This document shows positions 43,794-55,924 of a DNA stretch of 64,000 nt, one piece after another. The DNA lies in contig JAPZVO010000023.1 of assembly GCA_029962745.1 (NCBI GenBank), positions 124,001-188,000 on the forward strand, written 5' to 3'. The translations under genes and the position numbers were made by a program. Position 1 is the stretch's first letter. Every line of letters starts with the position of its first letter. The stretch is from Echinometra lucunter (Eukaryota; Echinodermata; Echinoidea; Camarodonta; Echinometridae). The notes under the pieces are model-generated. The model searched no databases. It was not told the origin of the DNA and was given only the letters and a program-made list of their open reading frames with translations.

Positions 43794-44990
43794 AGTGTCA
43801 AAATTCTAAAAAGACAAGAGCAGTTTCACAAGCCAAGTGCTGGCGAGATCCATTCTATCAAAAGGGGCTACAAACAGATGAATTCAAGTTGTAAACAAAA
43901 TAGCCACAATACCAGCATGTTCATTTGTTTTCCTAAAGTCTTTGCTTGCTGAATGAAATCTAAGGGGAAAATAATGACAATTGTTCTATGCATATTTCCT
44001 TTAAAATCTACTTTCCTTAGAGCAGTATTAATGCTGATCATTATTCTATAGTTATCACTTTAGCTTACTAGCTGTGTTTTAGTTTTACTAGTCAGTTTTC
44101 ACAGGCACACATATCATAGCAAAGGATGCAAGTGTAAAAAAAGGATGGCAAACTCCAGCACTTGCATTCAAAACGCTGAAAACAGGCCAAACTCGTGCAG
44201 GGGTTCGGAAGCACCGTCTATTGTTTAAAGGATGTGAGAAACATCTACAAGTCAGAGATTTCACCCATTTAAAAATTCTCCTGCATTCAAAAAGAATGAT
44301 TGGAAACAGTTTTGATCCCCCACACAGGTTTGGTGAACTTTTTGAGTAAGAAAACGGATGTTGGATGTTGCCAATTTTTTCAACATTCCCGTCCTTTACA
44401 AAATGTATGTATGCTTGTGATGACATGACTCTATAATCCATAAAAGGAAGTTTCTGTAAATCCTATTTCGTTTGGGTCATACTATTCATGATAATGATGA
44501 TTTTTAAAAAGTAAGATTGTTTTCATTCTTCAGGCTGAAAATGGATATCCTTTGGATATCCCCTTGAAAAGAGGAAAATTCCTTCAGTGTTTAGGGTTTT
44601 TCCTGTAAGATTTTATGCATGAAACTAATGCAATATGAATTGAAGACAATGAAAATCCACATAATTTTTTTTTTCCTATGACAGATATGTTGCAAATATA
44701 AAAAAGTATGAAAGCATCTCAGACAAAATAAATGTTACATTACATTTGACCCCGAGTTACCTGAGTGCCATAAGAAATTTCCAGAGATTGCATCTGCCAA
44801 ACTCAAAGCTGTACCACCTGCCAATCTTGTCAGTAGCTCCTCAAGCTTGGCCTTTCCCCTTTTCATTTTTCCTTCTCAGATGTACTCGTTGCTTACTGCT
44901 GTCTGTTAACAGATAGTATCACAGTAGTAATACTTTTTAGGAATGCATTGTGTAGAATGATATTCATTTCTACAGTATAAGCAAAATGAT
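43794..44990. other. Non-coding, nothing recognised
   Basis: AT-rich. The minus-strand ORF of 117 codons at 44088-44441 shows no recognised domain. Confidence 0.4.
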
Positions 44991-44993
44991 GTA

Positions 44994-45105
44994 AAAGTGG
45001 GTACCTTGTCGCGCAATTCTAGCAAAATGCGCGCAACGCATAATACATATTGTACAGTCTAGCGCCTAGCGCAACTGCAATGCGCGAAGCAAGGGTACCC
45101 ACTTT
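44994..45105. repeat. 112-bp inverted-repeat element
   Basis: AAAGTGGGTACCTTG at the left and its complement CAAGGGTACCCACTTT at the right frame an interior rich in GCGCAA words, with GCGCCTAGCGC near the middle. It may be a short MITE. No duplication could be fixed. Confidence 0.55.
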
Positions 45106-45295
45106 GACGTCATACCCCATCCCCAATTTTTTTTTGTCAACTCTTGACTTTTTATGAGAAAATTAGCCAAAATGCATTGATTTCGATTGAAAATCATCAA
45201 ATTTCTAATGTTATTCCTCTTATAATTCCATTCTCGATCATATATAAAAAAAAATGTTTACCATTGTGTAATCACTTTAAAGATATATAAGCCTA

Positions 45296-45363
45296 GGCCT
45301 TCTGATGGGGGGGGGGGGGGGGTATGATGCAATATAGCACCCCTCCCCCCTCATCAGAAGGCC
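45296..45363. repeat. Hairpin with G-run and C-run arms
   Basis: GGCCTTCTGATGGGGGG (45296-45312) pairs with CCCCCCTCATCAGAAGGCC (45345-45363) apart from one extra base. Confidence 0.75.
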
Positions 45364-46050
45364 AAAATATCTATTCATATATACTCACATACACTATCAT
45401 ATTGTGCTTAAAATTAGATTTATCTAAATAACCTGAAAAGATTAATTTCTTTTACATGTATTTATAATGTAACCTGAGTGTGAAAGAATGCATGTAACAT
45501 GAGACTTGCCAACATACAAATATCAATACATGGGGCAACAATGAATTTTCAAAGCAAATAGTTTTTTAAGTTTTTAAAGGTGAAGAAATGAAATATCATC
45601 TTTGGTTTTAACATACATGTATTTTGTAAACATTATAGTGACAATTAACATACTTCAAAATAAATTTCATGAATTTGCACCCGAGGGTAAAAAACAAGGT
45701 CAAAATAAAGGTCAAGAGGTTATGACCTTTTAGATTGTGCCAGCACTCATTTTGATGCATTTTTTTTTAAATTTATTTCTGAATTTCCTTTTCAATGGTA
45801 CCAGTTTCATGAAAATTGGTCAGCCAGTTCTGGCAGAATAGCTGTTTGAAAGTTGGGGGTCATGCCTATTTTTGCCAAAACGAAAAAAAAAAAAGAGCGG
45901 GCCGTAGCGCGGGGACCGACGGGCCGTTTGCACTAATTCTTTTTGTTTCATCCATGACACATGTTGAATTTTATGTTTACCAAAATTGAACACATTCTGA
46001 GAAAGGGTGTAACCCATTTGGTGAATCCGGATGGAATGACCCACCTACAT
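45364..46050. other. Non-coding, nothing recognised
   Basis: AT-rich. Scattered AAGGTCA words at 45700-45735 may be eroded TGACC-family sequence. Confidence 0.35.
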
Positions 46051-46051
46051 G

Positions 46052-47170
46052 TACCTTCTTAGCGATATTGCCGCTTGATTAATTTCCATGTCAGTAGCGC
46101 GACCTCTGACATCTTACACCTGCTGGTCTCGCCACTGGCTCTAGGCGCGATCAGCGAAGAGCGGTACACGCAGTGCGCACTCTCGCACGTATTTGGCGAC
46201 CGGTGATACATGCGAGAGTGTGCGTTGTATACATAGAGATCTTATGTATTGACACTAGAGGGCGTACATGTACCCCCCAGATTGATCAGGCCGTCCGCCA
46301 TCTTCATCCCGGCAAAAATCAACATAACCAGGTACGGGCTATAGAGGCTTAGCTTTGCAAGGTGGATAAAGGCACCATTTTGGCACAAAAGTTCCATATG
46401 GACTAAATTTTATATTTTTGGAAGTGTAACCACGCAAACTGATGTTGGAGTCAGGGGCAGGGCAGGGAGGAGGGGGTGACCCCTTAAGATGCTTAATTGT
46501 ACATTGTTTGCAATTGGGTGAGCTTTACAATGGAAAATAGGCAAAAGTTGAGAAGTGAGAAATTTTCAGACATGGTCTAGAAGATACAAATGTGTCCCAC
46601 CCTGAGGAAGGGGGGGGGGGGGGCTAAGGATGAAACACTAAAGTGCCCCTTTGATAATAAATATGAACAATTCCTGCCTATATGAGTAATGGATAGTTAG
46701 ATTTCAGCATCCTAAGAAGGATCATCCTCTCCGTGCCAACCCTCCACCCCTGCATCTGCCCTAAAATGACAAGATCACATTATAAAACATGAATATATTT
46801 GGCCATATGACTTTTAAGTTGTATAAAACGTCAAACAGAGGAAAATGGTAAAGGAATTGCAGAGAAATTGACATACATGTATCTCAACTCGCTCCCATAT
46901 ACATGTAGGCTAACATGCTATGATCCGGGCAGAATCGGAGTGTTTGCCCGGATTAAGATGGCAGCCTGTCTGTTCTATTGCGCAGAGCAGCAGTGCGCGC
47001 GCAAATTATGCGTAGTGAGTGCTCTAGTGTCAATATATAGAATTTCTATGGCTGCATGTAACGCTCTTCGCCGATCGCGCCTAGCGCCTGTGGCGAGACT
47101 AGCAGGTGTAAGATGTCAGAGGTCATGCTAATGACATGGAAATTAATCAAGCAGTGATATCGCTAAGGTA
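46052..47170. mobile_element. 1.1-kb element with about 260-bp terminal inverted repeats
   Basis: 46052-46321 and 46895-47170 are inverted copies, diverged but clear: TGATTAATTTCCATGTCA, ACCTCTGACATCTTACACCT, TCTCGCCAC, TAGGCGCGATC, CGAAGAGCG, TTGACACTAGAG and GCCATCTT-ATCC all recur in order. No transposase is inside. The target duplication is not clear. Such long arms resemble foldback or long-TIR MITEs. Confidence 0.8.
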
Positions 47171-47775
47171 GGTATTTGTATCAATCGAAAGTCAATATTT
47201 TGAGTTTGAAAAATAAATTTTAGATTCTGATATCACAGTTAGATTTTCTAATCCACTGGCGAATTCCAAAGGTGGTTTGCAGTGCTAGCTGGCATGAGAA
47301 AGTGTGATTTGGAGGCATAATTGTTTTCATTGGCCTACACTCATCAAATAAATATGGTAGCTATCTAGCTAATCTCTCCCTCTCCGTCTTTGGGTGGCTG
47401 TCGCAAAATTGAAAAAGGAAGTCTTCCCGAGAGCCTCGGGACACTGCCGGAATGATGCTGGTAAGTAAATTCAAAACTTTTCTCCTCTGTTATAGCAGCT
47501 CTAAGTCAAAGTGAATTTATTTCGCGTTCATGTCGGCAATTAGTTTCTCTATTCAAAACACCGTTTTGACCTAGCCTACGATCATGACAGTAGTAGTCCT
47601 TTTGCGACAGCCATTCAAATTTAGGGATATGACTTGGAATGATACAGATTCTAGAGTCTACATGGTCTAGAGTTTATAATACAGACCCATTACTTTCCGT
47701 GCTCATGTCTGAAAAGAATAGAAATGAATCCAGGTATAAATGAATAAAGTGCACTGACTGCCTCGTTAATTGCTT
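47171..47775. other. Non-coding; possible splice donor at 47461
   Basis: No protein domain. GGAATGATGCTG followed by GTAAGTAAAT (about 47450-47470) would suit a tiny first coding exon with a strong donor, but nothing else supports a gene. Confidence 0.2.
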
Positions 47776-47777
47776 GT

Positions 47778-47880
47778 TGCGCAGTGGTTTAAGCCACTGT
47801 CAGAACTCGATTACCACCAGTCATGCTAACGTTAGTCACGGCCAAGGTTCAAATCCCTGTGACGCTGACAATTTTTTTGT
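47778..47880 (+). repeat. tRNA-like Pol III unit (pseudogene or SINE head)
   Basis: An A-box-like TTGCGCAGTGGTTTAAG near 47777, a good B box GGTTCAAATCC near 47847 and a terminator-like T7 run at 47873. The spacing is longer than a normal class I tRNA, and the acceptor stem does not pair convincingly. Likely a tRNA-derived relic. Confidence 0.4.
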
Positions 47881-49188
47881 CGTTATGAAATTGTTGGTAA
47901 TGCCAAATGGCGTTTATTCCTTTGACAAAATAGTTAAAGTGTGATGAATATTCTTCAATCAGGTCGCTGACAGACGATCTCTGCTGTCATCCTCACTTCA
48001 GAGTCGCCTCAAAAGTGCCTACCGGAGACTTCTTGAGAGTCTCCTGACTAGCCTACTGAGTACGGATACGGGTGGGCCATACTGCAGCCAGTGTAGGCAG
48101 TGTACATGTACATGTAGCTTTGGCTCTGCCTAACTTTGCCCGGGGATTTGCCTTTGCTTTGTTTGCATTCCATTGCTTTGCTATTATAATACTAGGTCTA
48201 ATGCTGGATCATGCTAAATGTTAGACCTACCTTACTCCTTAGCCTTTTCTTTTCCTTCAATCCGCGCTGTACTTGCACTAGAGCTGCCAATCTGCTGATT
48301 TCTATCTTGGTTGGATTTAGTAGTTTGGCTGGATTCATGTCGATGTGGACGTCAGCCGGACGGACGCCCGGCAGCGTGGCGTGTAGTACCTACGTGTACC
48401 CAGCTGCGTGGAACTGAACCAAAAAACCTAGCATGTGCACGTTACGCATGCGCAATTACGAATCAGAGTGCTGGGGATATAGGCTACATACCAGATATGA
48501 TGTTAATTTTTAATTATGAAATTAAAGTATGCATTCATGGGGCCTAGATAGCAAAGAACTGATGGAACAGAATGCAATTTTTAACAATAAAATTCATTTG
48601 TCATAAATAGCTGATTAGAATTTGTGATTAATTACCATTTTCATTTCAAACATTCAAGTCACATCTGAAAAATAGACTACTAGTATCTAGTATTTGGCCG
48701 GGGGGGGGGGGGATATGGACGGTGACTTTTACATTGCAATATGTCTTGTATAGGTATCTCGGTATCTCAGATATATAGGCCCTACTAACCGCCCGTCAAA
48801 TCAAAATACGGCACCCAATGAACCTACCAGGTGCATGTATGTTTGTTTGCATACTTTATGCCATACAACTCGGGAGTCTATTCGAATGGGGGGGGGGGCG
48901 AGATGAATTACAATCGCACCACTGCAGCCTGAAGTTAGCCACCTTTTACGTACAGAATTTTTACACAACGCGGCCGCCAGATGGCGACATTTTATTCAAC
49001 CTGCTATTTCAGGCCATATACCTATTATAAGACAGTTTGTACATCAGGTATATTCCCTAATTTAAGAAGGAGACCAGGTTGTTTATGATATAACACTTGG
49101 TTTTATCTGTTTATCTGACAATGGATTCATACTTTGAAAATGAATATTCTTAGATTTACCAAAACTGTACACGGGCTGTAAGTTTGTA
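47881..49188. other. Non-coding, nothing recognised
   Basis: Contains G-runs near 48700 and 48889. Short ORFs show no domain. Confidence 0.4.
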
Positions 49189-49320
49189 GTGCCAAACAGA
49201 GGCGTCGATCCATTTTTCGGATTAGGGGGGGGGGGGGGGGGGGGCAAGACGACCAAGCGGAGATGAACCCACGGCTACTATTTGTACACACACACACACA
49301 CCCCCTCACACATATGTGTG

Positions 49321-49324
<4 letters not shown>

Positions 49325-49355
<31 letters not shown>
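49325..49355. repeat. (TA)n microsatellite, left arm
   Basis: Follows a short (CA)n tract. It is the mirror of the (TA)n at 55694-55818. Confidence 0.9.
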
Positions 49356-49357
<2 letters not shown>

Positions 49358-49365
49358 TATCAGGA

Positions 49366-49745
49366 CAACTCCCCCGGGGATGACTCCCACCTGACAACTC
49401 CCCCGGAGGACAACACCCCCGCAGGACGGGTCCCCCGGAGGACATCTCCCCCGGAGGACAACTCCCTCAGAGGACAACTCCCGCGGAGAGCAACTTCCCC
49501 GCAGGACAACTCCCCTGGAGGACAACTCCCCCGCAGGACAACTCCCCCGGAGGACAACTCCCCCGAGGACAACTCCCCCGAGGACAACTCCCCCGGAGGA
49601 CAACTCCCCCGGAGGACAACTCCCCCGGAGGACAACTCCCCCGGAGGACAACTCCCCCGAGGACAACTCCCCCGGAGCACAGCTCCCCTGGAGCACAACT
49701 CCCCGGGGGATGACTCCCATCACACAACTCCCCCGGAGGACATCT
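49366..49745. repeat. 16-bp minisatellite, left arm
   Basis: About 23 copies of ACAACTCCCCCGGAGG with small variants, some shortened by one or two bases. Open in several frames ([12 protein letters not shown] type) purely because of its composition; no gene is called. The reverse complement of the same unit occurs at 55465-55690. Confidence 0.92.
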
Positions 49746-49884
49746 TTCCCCCCCCCCCCCCCTTTAAGGACAAAATTACGCATGAAATTTTGTTTTTATG
49801 ACAACGCCTTACTCGTGAGGAACTGTAAAATAAATATTTCCTTTTTATAAATCAAACTTAAGTAATTAATCCAGTATATTTTGT

Positions 49885-50800
49885 TTTATTACAACTCTCC
49901 CGGAGGAGAACAGCTCCTCGGGATGACAAACAGTGATGGGCGAGGGGTAGAGGTTTGTTATTCGTTTAATAAGGTTACGGTAGTTTGTCGCTCTAATTGT
50001 TAACTTGAAAAAAAAATATCCACCATTTTCTCCCATTTTTGGGCCAAAGAAAATAAAAACTCTAGTAATGGGTACGCTTTTCCGCCCAAGGGTGTTTGGT
50101 TTGACAGCTTCAGCGGCACACTCCCATCGGAACCAAATCTGATCATGAGAAGAGAGAAAGGAAAGGAATAAAATGAAAAAGGAAAGTGAGGAACCCAAGC
50201 TACGAAAGTAGAGAATGGTGTATCTAGTCGTAGTCTTCAGGAAAGGGGGAGATGGGCCACAATCAAGCTTAAGAATAGAAGTCCCTTAGCTCGATCAGCC
50301 ATTATTGGGTCCCGTTCCCCCCTTTTTTTAAAATCTACATGCACAATTTTCAGGCACGATATCACATAAATATCTTACTCTTTAGGGGAGCGGTCGACCC
50401 CTCCCGACCCCCCCCCCCCCCCCCCCCCCCCCGATATCGGTATCTGCCCCTTTGCTAAACTCACTGACTATAAATGAAAACAAAACCTTAACGGAATTTT
50501 ATATTGAATGCATGTATTCTTAATTTCATTTTTGTTAAAGGACTTGTGCTTCTACGTATTTAGCGTCCAGCGAGCATATGCGAGTATCATTCTTTGCGCT
50601 GAAACCACATGAAAACATTAATAATAAACTACCTCATTCAAGAGTAGAAGATAACAAAAAGGAAAAGTCATCGTTAGATTCTTATAATTTGACAAATTTG
50701 GACACATATTGAGCTTTGATATCTAAATTCGCTGATGAAATTAATCATTTTTCTTACTTAGAATATCTACATTCAGCTGACCTGAACTCTAGAGGTTTTA
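49885..50800. repeat. Left inverted arm of the composite
   Basis: Matches 54435-55345 in reverse orientation, for example CAGGAAAGGGGGAGATGGGC versus GCCCATCTCCCCCTTTTCCT, and GACCTGAA near 50785 versus TTCAGGTC near 54440. Diverged by many substitutions and homopolymer-length changes. Contains a run of about 25 C at 50408-50432. Confidence 0.85.
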
Positions 50801-51421
50801 TGTATTTGTTCTTATTATTTTTTATTTGTTATAATGCCTAACAGTGCCTAAAAAAATCTTTCAGTCAGAAAGCTTGGAGAAAAATTACACTAATCCAGTC
50901 CTTGTTTGTCAGATAACATTTGATTCCATAATGTTTGCGTACAAAAATAAACAAACATCAAACATGATATGACCATTGCAACTATTTTTCAATTGGTGAA
51001 ACTTTGGCTTACTAATAAAACTTATTAACAAATGTGTTTTATACAATATCAGTTGTATTATTTTGAGAATGGAAAACAACAATCACACAAAACAAACATA
51101 CATTAGAGTGGGTGCAAAAGTTTGATAAAAATCCCTAAGAGATACAATTTTGTTTTTAAGTATTCATTTTCTTGAAAAAAAACAAAAACTCGTTAACAAA
51201 ACAAGTGAAATCATTTCAAACATTTTGTCAGAGATACAAGTATTTATGTAACGCTATCATCATCATTGAATGTAACATCATATAGAAGAACTGTTTTAAA
51301 CTTATCAAAAACAAATGGACATTCCACAGCTGGACGATATTTTGTGTGTTTGTGGAGGCCTTAATTCAATTTTTCTTATCCTCTATATTTTTCTAAACAC
51401 AATATATTAGTTTCAACTTTT
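50801..51421. other. AT-rich spacer inside the composite
   Basis: Non-coding, no repeat recognised, up to the abrupt GC-rich start of the Penelope-like insertion. Confidence 0.45.
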
Positions 51422-51606
51422 CTACAAAGCGGATATGCGGACGTAGAGGAGAGAGTCGGCCGGCGGGGTCGGCGGTGTGGTGAACGGCTGTCGGTGGTGG
51501 CGCTCTGTGTGGACGGGTCGGAGGTGGCGGAATCGGCGGGAAGGCTTGGCGGGAAGGTGTGGGCGGGTTGATATCCGGATGTGGTGGTGTTGCGTCGGCG
51601 GAGGTT

Positions 51607-52720
51607 GTACGACCTCCTCCTCACCAGTCTCAACTCCAACTCTTTCAAGTGGCGCAACGACTACTACAACCAACTCAAAGGTTCAGCCATGGGATCCCCA
51701 CTCTCACCGATCATCGCCAACATCTTCATGGAACACCTCGAACACCAAGCACTCAAGACCGCCGACAAACGCCCCTCTCTCTGGCTTCGATACGTCGACG
51801 ACACCTTCGTCATCTGGCCTCACAGCACTTCAGACCTCCACCAATTCCTCGACCACATCAACGACCAGCATCCGAACATCAAATTCACCATGGAAACCCA
51901 GCAAGACGACTCAATCCCGTTTCTAGACGTCCTCGTCAAGAAGACACCCTCCGGATTCCCTTCTCATCAAGTCTACCGAAAACCAACCCACACCGACCGA
52001 TATCTCAACTTCCGCTCACACCACCACTCCTCCATCCACCAGTCAGTTTCGGACACCCTCATCAGACGAGCCCACCAACTCAGCGACAAGGATCATCTCC
52101 ACCAAGAACTCAGACATGTCACCCACCTTCTCACCACCATCAACCAATACCCCAGGAGAAGAATCAACACCCAACCTCCTCACAGCCGCACCACCACTAG
52201 CACCGCCGACGACCAACCCACCACCAAGCCGACTACCACCATAGTACTCCCCTACATCGGCAAGACCTCCCACCGTCTACAACGCATTATCCGATCAGCG
52301 AACATCCTAGTCAGACACCAATCCTCCCGCAAGCTCCATTCCATCCTCCACTCACACAAGGATAAGCATCCACCCAACAAGCAACCAGGCGTCTACAAGA
52401 TTCCTTGCAGCTGCGGCAAAGTCTACATCGGAGAAACAGGCCGCGACTTCGACACCAGACTCAAGGAACACAAGACCTATCAACGACACAGCGACTGGGA
52501 CAGATCCGCCATCGTCAAACACGCTCAACAAGAAGACCACCGCATAAACTGGGACAACAGCAACTCATCACTACCATCCGACACTGGAACACCAGAAGAG
52601 TCCGAGAAGCCATCGAAATTCACCAACACAACACCGTACCCCAAGACCCAGGACTTCACATCAACAACATCTGGCACCCAATCCTACATCACCAGACCAC
52701 TTCACCCAGCTCAGCGACGC
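51607..52720 (+). pseudogene. Penelope-like RT C-terminus plus GIY-YIG endonuclease
   Basis: The reading starts in mid-RT with KGSAMGSPLSPIIANIFMEH, then the active site YVDDTFVIW (about 51790-51816) and IPFLDVLVKK with the thumb-like VYRKPTHTDRYLNFRS. The RT fingers and N-terminus are missing. After a linker comes the GIY-YIG nuclease: GVYKIPCSCGKVYIGETGRD (52390-52449) and RLKEHK. This combination is specific to Penelope-like elements, where RT copies the RNA at the nicked target. A frame change near 52575 moves the conserved C-terminal RRVREAIEIHQHN into another frame, so the gene is broken as well as truncated. Confidence 0.88.
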
Positions 52721-53065
52721 CGTCCACTGCAACTCCACCAACCCAAGACAAGACCCGCACCGACGCCCACCCCACACAGCCTGTCACCTCCACCACCCTC
52801 CATCCGCCGCAGGACCTACCCACTACGCCGCCGACACGCACACCCCGCTACAACCTCCGCCGACGCAACACCACCACATCCGGATATCAACCCGCCCACA
52901 CCTTCCCGCCAAGCCTTGCCGCCGATTCCGCCACCTCCGACCCGCCCACACAGAGCGCCACCACCGACAGCCGTTCACCACGCCGCCGACCCCGCCGCCC
53001 GTCTCACTCCTCCACGTCCGCATACCCGTCTCAAGTACTCCGACACGCCTAGCGAACACTCACTC

Positions 53066-53100
53066 CTGAAGACGGACAGTCAAGCTGCCCGAAACGTCGA
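53066..53100 (+). ncRNA. Hammerhead-like core in Penelope-like 3' region (tentative)
   Basis: CTGAAGACGGACAG, CTGCCCGAAACGTC fits CUGANGA, a stem II of CGG-CAG/CTG-CCG type, and GAAAC. Hammerhead ribozymes are known in Penelope-like elements. The UH cleavage site and stems I and III are not clear, so this may be only a hairpin. Confidence 0.25.
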
Positions 53101-53175
53101 GTCTTCTCTTCAAGTCTTCTCACCTCTCGCCGACTCAAGCCTACTCATCTCTTCACCAACTTAATCCTCTCATCT

Positions 53176-54434
53176 CTTCTGGTTTACAGTCCTTTTTAGG
53201 ACTTCACCCAGATTTCGAAAGATACTCTGCCCTCCAATTTTCCTACTTTCTCGCCTCTCTATTTCACCTCCATCTCTATCCACTTTATCTATAGTCCCTC
53301 AGGACTTACCACATGGTGAACCGGAAACCCTTTCTACGAATACCCGTACCACCATGCAAACCTTCAAACATCATCAAACAGCTTTCTACTCTGACACGGC
53401 CTTCAAAGAATGTATTGTATACCAAAGAAATTTGTGTTTTTCTTTTGATTGCTAACTAGTGCAGTGTGAGTATTTGAGCCAGGCACAATATTTTACCTAA
53501 AACCGAGATATGGGTGAAAAGCTTATTAATATGATGGAAAGGATGCAACAGGGTAGAAGAAATCTGAAGAAATGGAATGGGTGAGAATTCAAGGTGTAAT
53601 TCTGTTCTTACTGATTAACACAAAATGATGAGATGACCGACTTGAGATTTTTCCCCTTACTTACCAATTACCACTGCAGTCATCATTTTCCCATCCGCGT
53701 TTCCATCCTACGTCAGCGTGCTTTATTTTCTTTGATTTTTTACTGCAGCTCTCTCCTGATCATCTCCGTTGTCATGTAATTCTCCTCCTCATCATCAGCC
53801 CATCACAGTCAGTTTCAAATAATAGCCGCAGTTATGTTTGAATCGTAGCTGTTTAAATTACTAAAGGCACACACCCCCTCAATAATATTTTTCTTTTTTT
53901 CAGATTTCATCAATATAAAATAACCTTTGAAATTATTCTTCATATAGCTTTTCCCCAACACATACAACTAACCAAAAAAAAATATCAACTAAATTATAAA
54001 ATCAGTTATTAAGATAGTTACTGAGACGCCCCCCCCCCTCCCTCACGCAGGCATCTTTTTGAAATGTTAGATTGTGTGGTGTATTTGCAACAAACAATAC
54101 CGGAGGCTTTCACAAAGTTCCCATGCAGTGTCGTCTTTAGTGGTGAAGATACAGGGGCTTCAGTATCGTGAGGGCTGTGTGTGTGTGGTAGGGGGGGGGG
54201 GGGATAGGTGATGACCCGCCACATTTCGAAGTTTGGAAGTTGGTGTAGTATAAACGCGTATACAAAATACATCTATGGGGCAATCCCCCCCCCCCATAAG
54301 AACCTTTAAGATTATGGCATAATCTTCGGAGGGTTGGGCCTGAATGATTACATTAGAAGACGAAGTGATGGATCAAAACGACTATATTATATAAAAAAAA
54401 AAAATAAGAAGAAGAAGAACAAATACATAAAGCC
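53176..54434. other. Non-coding interior of the composite
   Basis: C-rich pyrimidine sequence just after the Penelope-like element, then AT-rich DNA with C- and G-runs at about 54031 and 54191. No gene is recognised. Confidence 0.4.
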
Positions 54435-55345
54435 TCCAGGTTTCAGGTCAGCTGAATGTAGATATTCTAAGTAAGAAAAAAATGATTAATTTCATCAGCG
54501 AATTTAGATACCAAAGCTCAATATGTGTCCAAATTTGTCAAATCATAAGAATCTAACGATGACTTTTCTTTTTTGTTAATCTTTTACTCTTGAATGAGGT
54601 ACTTTAGAAGTAATGTTTTCATGTGGTTTCAGCGCAAAGAATGATACTCACACATGCTCGCTGGACGCTAAATACGTAGAAGCACAAGTCCTTTAACAAG
54701 CATGAAATTAAGAATACATGCACTCAGTATAAAATTCCGTTAAGGTTTTATTTCCATTTATAGTCAGTGAGTTTAATAAGGGGGCGGGATACCGGATCTC
54801 GGGGGGGGGGGGGGGGTAGCTGACCCCTCCCCTAGAAAGTAAGATTTTTTATTTGATATCTTGCCTAAAATTGTGCATTTAGGAAAAAAAGAACGGGACC
54901 CAATCACAGCTGCTGATCGAGCAAAGTGACTTCTGTTCTCAAGCTTGATTGTGGCCCATCTCCCCCTTTTCCTGAAGACTACGAGTAGATACACCATTCT
55001 CTACTTTTGTAGCTTTCCACTTAGGTTCCTCACTTTCCTTTCTTCATTTTATTCCCTCCTTTTCTCTCTTCTGATAATCAAATTTGGTTCCGATGGGAGT
55101 GTGCCGCTAAAGCTGCCAAACCCAACACACTTGGGTGGAAAAGCGTACCCATTACTAGAGTTTTTATTTTCTTTTGTTCCTCGATAAAATGGGAGCAAAA
55201 GGTTGGAAATTTCCCCCCCAAAAAGTTAGCAATTAGAGCGACAAATTACTGTATAGCTTATCAAACTAGTAACAACCTTCTACCCCTCCCCAATCCCCGT
55301 TTGTCATCCTCGAGGAGCTGCTCTCCTCCGGGAAAGTTGTGATAA
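54435..55345. repeat. Right inverted arm of the composite
   Basis: Reverse-orientation partner of 49885-50800, in the same order read backwards, ending with GAGGAGCTGCTCTCCTCCGG, which mirrors CCGGAGGAGAACAGCTCCTC near 49910. Confidence 0.85.
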
Positions 55346-55464
55346 AATACATAAGTTTGATTTAAAAAAAAAAAAATTACCACTGCTCACGTGCCAGGCG
55401 TGGTAATAAAATTTTCCTCCGGTCATTAATCTTGTCCTCAAATTGTGTGTGTGTGGGGGGGGGG

Positions 55465-55690
55465 ATGTCCTCCGGGGGAGTTGTCAGATGGGAGTGGTTC
55501 CCAGGGAAGTTGACTTCCTGGGGATTTGTCCTCCGGGGAGCTGTCCTCGGGGGAGTTGTCCTCGGGGGGAGCTGTCCTCGGGTGAGCTGTCCTCCGGGGG
55601 AGTTGTCCCCAGGGGGAGCTGTCCCCAGGGGGAGCTGTCCTCCGGGGGAGTTGTCAGGTGGGAGTTGTCCTCCGGGGGAGTAGTCCTAGA
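55465..55690. repeat. 16-bp minisatellite, right arm (inverted)
   Basis: About 14 copies of CCTCCGGGGGAGTTGT and variants, the reverse complement of the left-arm unit. ORFs here are compositional. Confidence 0.92.
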
Positions 55691-55691
55691 A

Positions 55692-55693
<2 letters not shown>

Positions 55694-55770
<77 letters not shown>

Positions 55771-55818
55771 GTATATATATATATATATATATATGGGTAT
55801 ATATATATATATATATAA
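55694..55818. repeat. (TA)n with GGG interruptions, right arm
   Basis: TA runs broken by TATGGGTAT at about 55735, 55770 and 55795. A similar tract lies at 56481-56533. Confidence 0.93.
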
Positions 55819-55924
55819 AGAAAGATGTCCCCTCGCAAAACGTGTGCAGTGCTTCATTTTAGTACACAGTGAAAGAAAATAAATGGAATGAAGCTGACGT
55901 AGCTCTCAATCTTGTCCTTTTATC

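Larger units (their letters stand above)
51427..53175 (+). mobile_element. 5'-truncated Penelope-like element with inverted tail
   Basis: A GC-rich, CpG- and C-rich block in an AT-rich setting. 51427-51606 is an inverted copy of the element's own 3' region (about 52850-53030). At about 51607 it switches to the sense strand of RT. Such a sense body with an inverted partial copy at the 5' side is common among truncated Penelope-like insertions. The coding part is described separately. Confidence 0.85.

Noticed and set aside
49127..49801. Long ORFs with [12 protein letters not shown] or [10 protein letters not shown] repeats
   Set aside because: They translate a 16-bp minisatellite that is open in several frames on both strands; there is no start context, domain or intact flank.
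51559..52200. Additional proteins in other frames of the Penelope-like block
   Set aside because: Proline- and histidine-rich shadow frames of the GC-rich RT/GIY-YIG sequence.
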